NCBI GenBank assembly: GCA_022181065.1
Contig: BQMY01000120.1
Span: 1-64,000 of the forward strand
Direction: 5' to 3'
Length of the DNA stretch: 64,000 nt
From: Melioribacteraceae bacterium
GTDB lineage: Bacteria > Bacteroidota > Ignavibacteria > Ignavibacteriales > Melioribacteraceae
The notes under the pieces were generated by a model that made no database searches, was not told the DNA's origin, and saw only the letters and a program-made list of their open reading frames with translations. How positions within the stretch are numbered: position 1 is the first letter of the stretch; each line of letters begins with the position of its first letter. Made by a program: the position numbers and the translations under genes. This document shows positions 47,611-55,776 of the stretch, one piece after another.

Positions 47611-49032
47611 TTATTTTTTAGCCTGGAGACCGGTTCTTTCCAACTTGCCCCAGTTCATTTCAATTCCAAGAAATTCTTCAATTGTTGCCATCGCCTTCGT
47701 AACATCAATTACCAAAACGAAAAAGAGTCGATAAACCAGTGCATAGGGAATTAGACGCAATTCCTCCTTTTCAACCGCAATACAGTATATTGCAGCCAAC
47801 AAGTCAAGGATGGTAATTCCGAACCACCAGAATACAATCAAACTCGTCATACCGTTAAGTAAACCAACAGCAATAAAAAAGATGTTACCTAAAATATTCA
47901 TTGCCGGCCAGGCCAGTGATTCAAACGCCATAGCCCATAATACAAGTGAGTTATTAAAATTAAGTGTAGGATTGATCAAATGCTCTTTGTGCTTCCTAAT
48001 CGCCTGAATAATCCCGCGTGTCCATCTGTATCTCTGTTTGAGAAGTTGCATCAGTTTTAAAGGTGCTTCTGTATAAGATATGGCATTTGGTTCGTAATTT
48101 ATCTTCCACCCCGAAGCAAGAATCTTCAATGTCATATCTGCGTCTTCAGCGAAAGTATCACTGGTGTAGAAACCACCATCAGAAATTGCTTTTTTCCTGA
48201 AAAACCCAATTGGTCCCGGAATAATATTCACCATTCTGGTTATACCCTGAGCAGAACGCGCTAAATTCAAACCTTCAATATATTCAAGTGCTTGCAGGTC
48301 TGTAAGTATCTGCCCCCTGTTTAGAACCTTAACATTGCCGGCTACAGCTCCAACTGCCGGATCAACAAAGTGCCTGGCACCCAATTTCAATGATTGTTCC
48401 GAAAGCATCGCATCTCCATCCACACAGAGCACAAAATCAGACTTCGAGTGCCTGATTCCGGCATTCAACGCCTTTGCTTTGCCGCCATTAGGTTTTGTGA
48501 TCATGGAAACTTTAATCTTGTTATATTTCCCCTGCTGATACCCAACCATAGATTCACCAACCTCGGCTGTATTATCTTTGGAACCGTCATTTATAATGAT
48601 AACTTCATAATTTGGATAATCCAGCTCCACGAGTGATTCCAGACTATCTCTTAATGTAACACCCTCATTATACGCCGGCATCATTATAGAAATAAACGGG
48701 AAATAGTCATCAAACTCCTCAACAGTGTACTTGGTGATAAATAGATATGCCAGTATCAAAATTGATGCATATCTGAAGAGAAGTGAGAACAAAAATAGTA
48801 TCAGCGCGAGAACAGTAGCATAAACAACCAATCCATCAAATGAAAGTACTGTGAACGGAAGTGTAAATACGATAATCGCCAACATAACAACGGTAAGTAC
48901 CCCCGAGACGATCATCATGCGAATTTTTTCTTCCTCAAAATTTCGTTCTTCAGGTACATTTTCCCTGTTATCAACCATTATCGTACGTTTTACGATATTA
49001 TTATTTTTTTTAGGTTTTTCTTCTTCCATCAT
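47611..49032 (-). CDS. Processive family 2 glycosyltransferase (polysaccharide synthase)
   Basis: A 473-residue inner-membrane synthase. A charged N-terminus is followed by two to three spans (about 39-100), the GT-A domain (about 110-345) and three C-terminal spans. Catalytic motifs are D149 (NDGS), D205-G-D207, E296-D297 and Q333-R-Y-R-W337, the set of processive beta-glycan synthases such as BcsA, PgaC and HasA. It lacks a PilZ domain, so it is closer in size and design to PgaC. Sugar specificity cannot be read from these motifs. Start is the first of two tandem ATGs. The 200-base AT-rich gap upstream may hold its own promoter. Confidence 0.9.
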   Translation of the reverse strand: MMEEEKPKKNNNIVKRTIMVDNRENVPEERNFEEEKIRMMIVSGVLTVVMLAIIVFTLPFTVLSFDGLVVYATVLALILFLFSLLFRYASILILAYLFITKYTVEEFDDYFPFISIMMPAYNEGVTLRDSLESLVELDYPNYEVIIINDGSKDNTAEVGESMVGYQQGKYNKIKVSMITKPNGGKAKALNAGIRHSKSDFVLCVDGDAMLSEQSLKLGARHFVDPAVGAVAGNVKVLNRGQILTDLQALEYIEGLNLARSAQGITRMVNIIPGPIGFFRKKAISDGGFYTSDTFAEDADMTLKILASGWKINYEPNAISYTEAPLKLMQLLKQRYRWTRGIIQAIRKHKEHLINPTLNFNNSLVLWAMAFESLAWPAMNILGNIFFIAVGLLNGMTSLIVFWWFGITILDLLAAIYCIAVEKEELRLIPYALVYRLFFVLVIDVTKAMATIEEFLGIEMNWGKLERTGLQAKK

Positions 49033-49232
49033 TCACACGGATAATTAAGTTGTAAATGCAATTATAATAAAGTCTTAAAGCATTTTAATCAAAACTGATT
49101 CTTCGAAGTTAACTCTAAATATATAAAATAATTGTACTTAGTTATTGATAATCAGTAAATATAAACAATATGACGCATAGTAAAAATAGAAAATATAACA
49201 ATCAATATATTTAATTCTACCGTTGCTCCGGA
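49033..49232 (-). other. AT-rich intergenic gap, possible internal promoter
   Basis: 200 bases between the TPR/barrel gene and the GT2 gene, both leftward. Very AT-rich, with short inverted repeats but no strong terminator. Nothing resembles an RNA gene. It is the only long gap inside the cluster, so a second promoter for the GT2-to-sensor half is likely. Confidence 0.3.
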
Positions 49233-51440
49233 TTACAATATTTGATACCTGAAGCTAATATTCAGAAACCTTGATGTATATTCATTCAGAAATCGGTATT
49301 CCCAATTTAAACCACCCGAAGCTGTTAAACTTAAATCAGGAGTCAAATTTCCCTTTGCATCAAAAGAAAATCTCTTCGTAAAGAGAGTATTTTCAGGAAC
49401 AATTCCCAACTCGGCATGAGCCCGGATATAAAACGGTTCAAAATAGTAATAAGGTGTATCAAATGTAATTTTGTGTTCTATATAATCCTGAGGGGTATAA
49501 TAGTAATTTAGTACCCGCTTGTAATCTGCGTAAAAGTATTCATATCCGGCAAAATATTCGTTGAATACTCTTATTTTCCCGATAACCGACATGTTATTGC
49601 CGATATTCTCTATTACGTTGAGTAAATTTGGATCGGCTGGTCGGAATGATTCAGTGGTAATCAGATTGTATTTCGCGCCTGCAATCATACCTCTGGGAAA
49701 AAAAACAAAAGCTTCACCTCCATACAATTCAGACCTGATCCTGTTGAAAGTAAGTTGGTAATGTCTGAAAACTTTTGAAGCATCCCCGCTATAATAATAA
49801 ATTTCTCCATTTATCAATTCAGAATTATATTTCAGAGAAATATCGGCTTCAAAATGGTGTTCTTTGCTTCCAAATAACATTGAGCCAAAATAAGTTTCGA
49901 GTGTGATAAACTCAACAGGTGAAAATTTCAATATACCACCATATTCGGTATAATTCTGCCCACCATTCAGGTTTTCCAGAGACACTCTCTGAATTATCGC
50001 ACCCAATTTCAGAATACGCAACAAATTTATTTCAGTTGCTAAACCTCCACTTAGCCTTACAAATCCGTCACCATCTGAATATTGACTAAACTTGGGGAAT
50101 ACCTCCAAACCTTTCTGAAATCCCCATGAATATCCCACTATATTAGGGAAATATCCAAAGGTTCTCTTGTGAAAGTCTGAAATCTGATCCCTTTCATCAA
50201 GAATATAGAATGATGTTGGATATAGATCGGCAGCCAGCTGATAATATCGTTTAGCTTCATAGAATATACCTGCCTGATTATACGTTCTCGCAAGTCCAAC
50301 GAGAACATCTTCATCTTCCGGATATCTCTCTTTCAAATCCAGGTAATCATCCAGCGCGAGAAAGTTTTCCTGTATCTGCTGATATGAGTGAGCTCTTTTT
50401 CTCAAATCATCATCGTTATAAATATAATTAGAGAAATAATCATCGTAAAGGTCTGCTGCAATATCATAATTGCCCGCGCAGTAATTTGCTTCGGCGGCTT
50501 CTCGCAGGAGAAGAGAATCAGGTTCATATTCTTCAAGATATTTATTAAAAAGGGTGGAAGAGTTAGCACATTCCCCATACAACAAAGCATCCCTTGCTTC
50601 TTCCAGAAGGTTTCCTTTTTCTTCTTTCTTCTCTACAAAACCCAACTGTTCCAGATACAATAGATTGGAAAGATCGGGATCGAGAAAATCATCCCCCTCA
50701 TAACTCTGCAAATAATCTATCGCGGCTTCTTCATTTTTTTTGTTTTTTTCAATGTAGGCAAGATATATTAATGATTCATCCTTCGGGTTTGAGTAGAAAA
50801 AATCGTCGTATCTTTTAGTAAATTTTTGAAGCATTGCTGCCAATTTGTACATTGTATAGTTGGCTTCTTCCTCTTCAGGATACTTCATCATGAACAAAGA
50901 TAATTCTTTGTAAGCCTCTTCATTTTTACCGAGCGTTAAATATAACTCTATAAGTTTTAACCTGATTTCCTTATCATCCGGTTCCAACCGCAAATATTCG
51001 GTTAACACTCTCTCACTATGGTCAAACTCACCCATTTCTTTTTCATTACTATATATCAACTCGGCTGTCGCCCTATTTACCGGCATGGATTCCAGCAGCA
51101 AAAGATATCGGCTATTCTCGCGCGCAAGCACAGTTTCATACTCGCTTTTAACCCGTTCATAATAGAGTGTAATTTCGCCATCATCTGTAATTGGGATAAG
51201 ATAGGAAAAGTGTAATAATGAATTTTTATAATCTTTTTTAAGATAAAATTGACGCGCAAGTTCAAACCTGGCTTCCGTATTCATTGGGTCTTGAATCAAA
51301 GCGGTGTACAATTCATTAAATGAACCATACTCCCCGGCAGATTGAGCGCAGATTAATGATCCTTTAACCGGGAAGACCGGTAAAAATGTCAGGAAGATCA
51401 GCGATATGGCAAGAATTGATTTAACAAACTTTCCATTCAT
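49233..51440 (-). CDS. TPR plus outer-membrane beta-barrel protein (BcsC/PgaA/PelB-like exporter)
   Basis: A 735-residue secreted protein. Signal peptide about 1-30. Residues about 40-450 are TPR helical repeats (for example TEARFELARQFYLKKDYKNSLLHF and KEIRLKLIELYLTLGKNEEAY). From about 465 a beta-barrel is visible as alternating aromatic strands (GYSWGFQKGLEVFP, ITFDTPYYYFEPFYIRAH) that end in FRYQIL. TPR plus barrel is the hallmark of polysaccharide secretins BcsC, PgaA and PelB. Its ATG overlaps the KaiC-like gene's stop by one base. Confidence 0.82.
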   Translation of the reverse strand: MNGKFVKSILAISLIFLTFLPVFPVKGSLICAQSAGEYGSFNELYTALIQDPMNTEARFELARQFYLKKDYKNSLLHFSYLIPITDDGEITLYYERVKSEYETVLARENSRYLLLLESMPVNRATAELIYSNEKEMGEFDHSERVLTEYLRLEPDDKEIRLKLIELYLTLGKNEEAYKELSLFMMKYPEEEEANYTMYKLAAMLQKFTKRYDDFFYSNPKDESLIYLAYIEKNKKNEEAAIDYLQSYEGDDFLDPDLSNLLYLEQLGFVEKKEEKGNLLEEARDALLYGECANSSTLFNKYLEEYEPDSLLLREAAEANYCAGNYDIAADLYDDYFSNYIYNDDDLRKRAHSYQQIQENFLALDDYLDLKERYPEDEDVLVGLARTYNQAGIFYEAKRYYQLAADLYPTSFYILDERDQISDFHKRTFGYFPNIVGYSWGFQKGLEVFPKFSQYSDGDGFVRLSGGLATEINLLRILKLGAIIQRVSLENLNGGQNYTEYGGILKFSPVEFITLETYFGSMLFGSKEHHFEADISLKYNSELINGEIYYYSGDASKVFRHYQLTFNRIRSELYGGEAFVFFPRGMIAGAKYNLITTESFRPADPNLLNVIENIGNNMSVIGKIRVFNEYFAGYEYFYADYKRVLNYYYTPQDYIEHKITFDTPYYYFEPFYIRAHAELGIVPENTLFTKRFSFDAKGNLTPDLSLTASGGLNWEYRFLNEYTSRFLNISFRYQIL

Positions 51441-52723
51441 TATTTCATAACTTTATTCAGAGAAATATACCGCTGGTTTGATGTATTATCAGATGCCTGA
51501 ATATAATCCATCATAATTTCGGAGTTGTCGGCTGATTCATTTACTTCAATATTTAACAAAGATATAAATTCTTTCACGGTATTAAGATAGTTCTCGTCAG
51601 CACTGGGGAGGTTTTTCTGAACCTTTTTAAGAAGCGCGTCAACACTTGCCTTATCACTTCTTACTACCAGCACAACAATTTTATTATCCACGATACAAAT
51701 TTTATCTTTTTTATCTGTTGCGGTTCTAACCGCGTTTTGAATCTGATTCAAAGAGAGTAATCCCTTTACCTGGGCAGCCGGATCAAGCTTGAAAGAAAGC
51801 AAATTAAACATCTGACCGGTACTCTGATAAAGAGCGATTTGGTTGTTGAGTATCAGAAGGAAATCGTCATATTCATATACATTGGAGATACCAAACTTAT
51901 CCCCTTCCGCTTTACCAAATTTTGACTTGATCAAATCAGCAACTTTCGAATCATCGCTCTCTTCCGATTTTGTGATAGTCGGTTTTTCTTCAACTTCTTC
52001 TTCTTCAATACCGGCGTACTCAACTACTACACCTTTTTTTGGTACTATCTTGAATACAGATTCAAATTGACCCTCGGAATGACCAACATTTGGAGTAATT
52101 ACAACATTACCGCCAAAAAATCTGTTATCGATTTTCTCTTCCGACTTTTTAAGCTTTATTGATCCGGTTACGTAATTAGCGAGAACATCTACAATAGATT
52201 GAGCTTTTGGTGTTGCAGGTTCACCAACAACGAACAAGCTGGTTATATCCCTGTCTTCAATAACCTCGAGAGTATGAAGAAATGAATCTCGTAAAAGATC
52301 CAGATTACGAAAACCGATATAAGGTGTAATTTCATCAAAAATTATTCTCGCGGGCTTGTATTGATTTACAACGGTTATAATATCATTAAAATATTCGATC
52401 AGGTAATCATCGGCATTGTAAGTATCATAGATATAATTCGGCGGGGATATCCTCACAACAATAATGAGGTTCTGACTCATATACTGTTGAATATCAAAAT
52501 TAACCGACGCCGCCTGGATCATTAAATCTTTCGGACGCATGTTTGTGAAAAGCAGGCATACATCGTTGTTTTTTGCAGCCTCAAGCGCAAACTGAAGACC
52601 AACCAAAGTTCTGCCGGATTTTTTCGGACCAATAAGCAGATAACTTCCGCCGATGTAAATACCACCCCAGGCCTTGTCAATAAATCTGAAACCGGATGGA
52701 ATTAATCTTATGCCACGATTCAT
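51440..52723 (-). CDS. KaiC/RecA-like protein with broken Walker A and degenerate GGDEF-like domain
   Basis: A 427-residue cytosolic protein. Residues 1-230 have the KaiC/Rad55 fold, but Walker A is GPKKSGRT (32-39) with Arg38 in place of the conserved Lys; Walker B is IIFDE (D130-E131). An acidic linker (about 238-262) leads to residues about 285-375, whose pattern (FNLLSFKL, KDKICIVDNKIVVLVVRSD, ALLKKVQKNLP) fits a GGDEF fold without the GGDEF signature or RxxD site. Loss of NTPase plus degenerate GGDEF is the design of BcsE, the c-di-GMP-binding cofactor of cellulose synthase. Homology to BcsE is not claimed. It is coupled to the TPR/barrel gene. Confidence 0.72.
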   Translation of the reverse strand: MNRGIRLIPSGFRFIDKAWGGIYIGGSYLLIGPKKSGRTLVGLQFALEAAKNNDVCLLFTNMRPKDLMIQAASVNFDIQQYMSQNLIIVVRISPPNYIYDTYNADDYLIEYFNDIITVVNQYKPARIIFDEITPYIGFRNLDLLRDSFLHTLEVIEDRDITSLFVVGEPATPKAQSIVDVLANYVTGSIKLKKSEEKIDNRFFGGNVVITPNVGHSEGQFESVFKIVPKKGVVVEYAGIEEEEVEEKPTITKSEESDDSKVADLIKSKFGKAEGDKFGISNVYEYDDFLLILNNQIALYQSTGQMFNLLSFKLDPAAQVKGLLSLNQIQNAVRTATDKKDKICIVDNKIVVLVVRSDKASVDALLKKVQKNLPSADENYLNTVKEFISLLNIEVNESADNSEIMMDYIQASDNTSNQRYISLNKVMK

Positions 52724-52796
52724 AAAATATTTTTTCCTTACTGCCTGATTGTATAATTCAATTAATAAAAATATTAAAAAAAAGATAAAAAAGTTA

Positions 52797-52817
52797 TGTA
52801 AAACTAATAATTTTACA
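52797..52817 (-). terminator. Weak terminator-like hairpin after the GH9 gene
   Basis: A 7-bp, mostly A-T stem (tgtaaaa / ttttaca, 52797-52803 with 52811-52817) has a 7-base loop. On the minus strand it is followed by T-rich sequence. With only one G-C pair it would end transcription partially at best. Confidence 0.35.
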
Positions 52818-52824
52818 AAACAGT

Positions 52825-54474
52825 CTATCTTCTGGAATAATGGCCCATCACAAAGATGGCAGTTGCATTTGCGGTAATAGTCGGTTCATTACTAACATAA
52901 TCCATTTTATCATCTCTATAATAGGAACTATCTGTCTGAAACTCAATATACTGATCGGCTCCTTCAAAAGGGATATTATATGCATCGAGAAATTCCCTTG
53001 TCACCGGTCCGGCAGCAAAACCACCCGGCAAGTGCCCATCCATAAAATGCGCAACCTGGTGATGGAAATTTTCGGAGTATTTTGCGCCAATACCATGAAT
53101 GAAAGATAATCCCCATGGATTTTTACCAAGAACATAATCCCGCTGTGAAACAAGTAAAGAGTCGAATGAATTATCCCCGGTAAGCGACTCATAAAGAATC
53201 ACCTGCAATGATATACCCATAAGCGTATTATTAGTACCCCATGAATAAGCAGCACCTTCCTCGAAAATATTGCTATTCCGGGTATTATTAAAATGAATTA
53301 AATTATTCTTGATATATTTAGTAAAACTTTCATCATGCAACGCGATTTTGTAATGCGCAAGTGAGTTAATATTCCCCCAACTCCACCAATAGTCCGAGTT
53401 TGCAAGATTACCCAATAACTTCGCGTCAGTTAAATATTTGCTGTCACCAGTTGTTATGTAAAGCTCTATCGCACCAAGAGCAGCCTTACCTTCCCATTTA
53501 TTATCGAGATACATTCCGGTCCCGGAACTATCGATATCATCAACTTCATTTATTATCGAGAACTTCTGCTCCGCCCTTCTCAAACATTCAGCCGCGTATT
53601 CTTCATTGCCAAACCTTGACTTCCATACTCTGGCTGCGCTCGCCATAGTTGCCGAATAAATTCCGATCAAGTTTTTGCCAATTCCGGTAAATCCGGGTCT
53701 GTCAAATGCTAAAGGATCATCTTCGGGCATTCTCCAGCCAACTTCATGATCACGTAAATCCTGAACTTGTGTTATAAATCGCTTCTCACGGTAGTCGGCT
53801 CTTATTAGCCAGTCCAGACCGATTTTAGCCTCCTCAAGAATATCGGGCGCGCCATTTTTATCGAGATCAAAACCAAACTTTTGATTATCATGTTCATAAG
53901 CAAACAAAAGCAGATATGTTGTGTAAGCAGTGGTATTAAAAAACTTTATATAGTCAGCCGCGTCATGCCAGCCACCAGTTACATCCACCTGCTTGTCTAA
54001 AGTTCTCCCATTAAAAATTAATGACGTTGCGTCGGCAATATGACATACCTCATGCCACTCGGGGTTTGTATATCCACATCGTTGAATTTTATAGAACTGC
54101 ATCAAGGTATCAACGACGTCCGCAAAAAAATCATCTCCGATTTCAAACGGATATGACGCAGCATCCCCTATTTTGACAATATATTTCCCTTGTTTATCCA
54201 ATCTTGTAAAATCGAATTTATAAGAGAACTTAAAATTGGTATGCTCAAACTTGTTTTTTTCCAGATTGCCAGTAAGACTGGCTTTACCGGTAGATACATC
54301 TATTACTTCGAATTTTTTATTGTCCAATCTTAATTTCGATAAAACAACACCGGTTTTGATATCATCTTTCAGGTAGCCAACTTGTGATACTCTGATATGG
54401 GAATCGCCATTTTTACAACTTACAACAGTTACCGATAGCAATGAAATAGCTAATACAAAAAGGAGTTTTCTCAT
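52825..54474 (-). CDS. Glycoside hydrolase family 9 lipoprotein (endoglucanase-type)
   Basis: A 549-residue lipoprotein when started at the ATG at 54474, which gives a signal peptide with lipobox VVSC (Cys20). A frame to 54513 adds 13 residues and spoils the signal. Residues about 25-115 form the N-terminal Ig-like CelD_N domain. GH9 follows, with the base motif GGWHDAADY (D171, D174), LGKNPWGLSFIHGIG, the substrate HH of FHHQ, and the acid Glu530 in NEPTI. GH9 enzymes cut beta-1,4-glucans. Here it lies 101 bases upstream of the exopolysaccharide-like genes on the same strand, where Bcs operons keep the GH8 cellulase BcsZ. Confidence 0.9.
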   Translation of the reverse strand: MRKLLFVLAISLLSVTVVSCKNGDSHIRVSQVGYLKDDIKTGVVLSKLRLDNKKFEVIDVSTGKASLTGNLEKNKFEHTNFKFSYKFDFTRLDKQGKYIVKIGDAASYPFEIGDDFFADVVDTLMQFYKIQRCGYTNPEWHEVCHIADATSLIFNGRTLDKQVDVTGGWHDAADYIKFFNTTAYTTYLLLFAYEHDNQKFGFDLDKNGAPDILEEAKIGLDWLIRADYREKRFITQVQDLRDHEVGWRMPEDDPLAFDRPGFTGIGKNLIGIYSATMASAARVWKSRFGNEEYAAECLRRAEQKFSIINEVDDIDSSGTGMYLDNKWEGKAALGAIELYITTGDSKYLTDAKLLGNLANSDYWWSWGNINSLAHYKIALHDESFTKYIKNNLIHFNNTRNSNIFEEGAAYSWGTNNTLMGISLQVILYESLTGDNSFDSLLVSQRDYVLGKNPWGLSFIHGIGAKYSENFHHQVAHFMDGHLPGGFAAGPVTREFLDAYNIPFEGADQYIEFQTDSSYYRDDKMDYVSNEPTITANATAIFVMGHYSRR

Positions 54475-54606
54475 AAAAAGTATTATTCCGAAATATATTT
54501 TGGGAAAATTCAAAAACTTTATTCTTTAATGTTTGATATACTGATTAAGTTCCTAAAATAATCTAATACTATTACAAATAAAATATGTGAATCCAGATCA
54601 CTAATA

Positions 54607-54632
54607 ATAAAAAAGCCGGTTCAACCGGCTTT
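54607..54632 (-). terminator. Rho-independent terminator after the dipeptide epimerase gene
   Basis: An 8-bp stem aagccggt/accggctt (54613-54620 with 54624-54631) with a 3-base loop. On the minus strand it is followed by six Ts (54609-54614 plus strand). It lies just past the epimerase stop. Confidence 0.88.
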
Positions 54633-54639
54633 GTAAAAG

Positions 54640-55776
54640 TTAAATTTTTACTACTCCGATACCTGGCCTGTCAGTTAACGTCACTTTACCATCAACTATT
54701 TTGGTACCGTCAAACACATCATTTCCAATCAACAACGCGCCATCAAGATCAGCCCAATCAACTGCCGGAGACAAATGTGACGCAGCGGAGATTGCGCAAG
54801 ATGTTTCCGTCATACAACCAAGCATAACTTTCATATCAAGTGCTCGTGCGAGAGTCAACATTTTGTATGCTTCGCGCATACCGGTACACTTCATCAATTT
54901 AATATTTATACCGGAATAAATCCCATGTGCTTTAACAACATCCGGAATCCTCTGCATTGCTTCATCCGCAATGGTTGGTAAAGGGCTATTTTCCGTTAGC
55001 CACGCCATATCATCAAGTTGAGTTTTGGGCATTGGCTGCTCAACAAAGGTAACATTTTTTTCTTTTAGCCAATGGATCATATCCAATGCCATCTCTTTGT
55101 CTTCCCATCCCTGATTAACATCGACACATAGCGGTGTATTTGTAACCGAACGGATTGTCTCTATCATTTCCTTGTCGTTTTCACGCCCAAGTTTCACTTT
55201 TAGTATCTTGAATTCTGCCGCTTCTTTAACTTTCTGACGAACCACATCCGGAGTATCAATACCGATGGTAAATGATGTATTGGGGGTAGTTGTTTTATCC
55301 AGACCCCAAATTTTGTACCAGGGCTGCCCTGCTAACTTTCCTACCAGATCATGAAGCGCTATATCGACAGAAGCTTTTGCCGCTGCGTTTCCTGTTTCAA
55401 TAGAATCAACATACTCAAGTATTTTTTCTATTTCAAACGGGTCTTTAAATTGTCCCAAATCAACTCTGGACAAAAATTTTGCCGCTGTATCCTGTGTCTC
55501 ACCCAGATATGGAGGCATACTCGCTTCTCCATAGCCAACGATTCCGTCGTATTCTATTTCTGTTAACATCACGGGTGTAGTTGATCGTGAACTGGTAGCA
55601 ATAGTAAAAACATGTTTTAATTCAAGTGTGTAGGGTTTAAAAGTTAATTTCATTTTAGCACTGCTGTTATTTGTAATAATGTTAGCTGCTGATACATTTA
55701 CCGAAGTTGTTCCCGCAATAGCTGCCCCGGCTAACAACCCCGATGTTTTTAAAAAGTTTCTTCTGTTTTGTTTCAT
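54640..55776 (-). CDS. Tat-exported dipeptide epimerase (enolase superfamily)
   Basis: A 378-residue L-Ala-D/L-Glu-type epimerase. A twin-arginine signal is visible (QNRRNFLKTSGLLAGAAIAG), so it is exported folded. Enolase-superfamily motifs are KVKLGR (KxK), the metal ligands in CVDVNQGW, FVEQPM and IADEAM, the second-side Lys in INIKLMK, and the late CMTETS. It is expected to epimerise the L-Ala-D-Glu dipeptide from peptidoglycan. Its ATG overlaps the upstream NlpC/P60 gene's stop by one base, and that enzyme could supply its substrate. Related epimerases act on other dipeptides. Confidence 0.9.
   Translation of the reverse strand: MKQNRRNFLKTSGLLAGAAIAGTTSVNVSAANIITNNSSAKMKLTFKPYTLELKHVFTIATSSRSTTPVMLTEIEYDGIVGYGEASMPPYLGETQDTAAKFLSRVDLGQFKDPFEIEKILEYVDSIETGNAAAKASVDIALHDLVGKLAGQPWYKIWGLDKTTTPNTSFTIGIDTPDVVRQKVKEAAEFKILKVKLGRENDKEMIETIRSVTNTPLCVDVNQGWEDKEMALDMIHWLKEKNVTFVEQPMPKTQLDDMAWLTENSPLPTIADEAMQRIPDVVKAHGIYSGINIKLMKCTGMREAYKMLTLARALDMKVMLGCMTETSCAISAASHLSPAVDWADLDGALLIGNDVFDGTKIVDGKVTLTDRPGIGVVKI

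Noticed and set aside
49033-49232. Small RNA or hidden gene in the exopolysaccharide cluster gap
   Set aside because: No convincing ORF with SD, no strong stem and no terminator; reported only as a possible promoter region.
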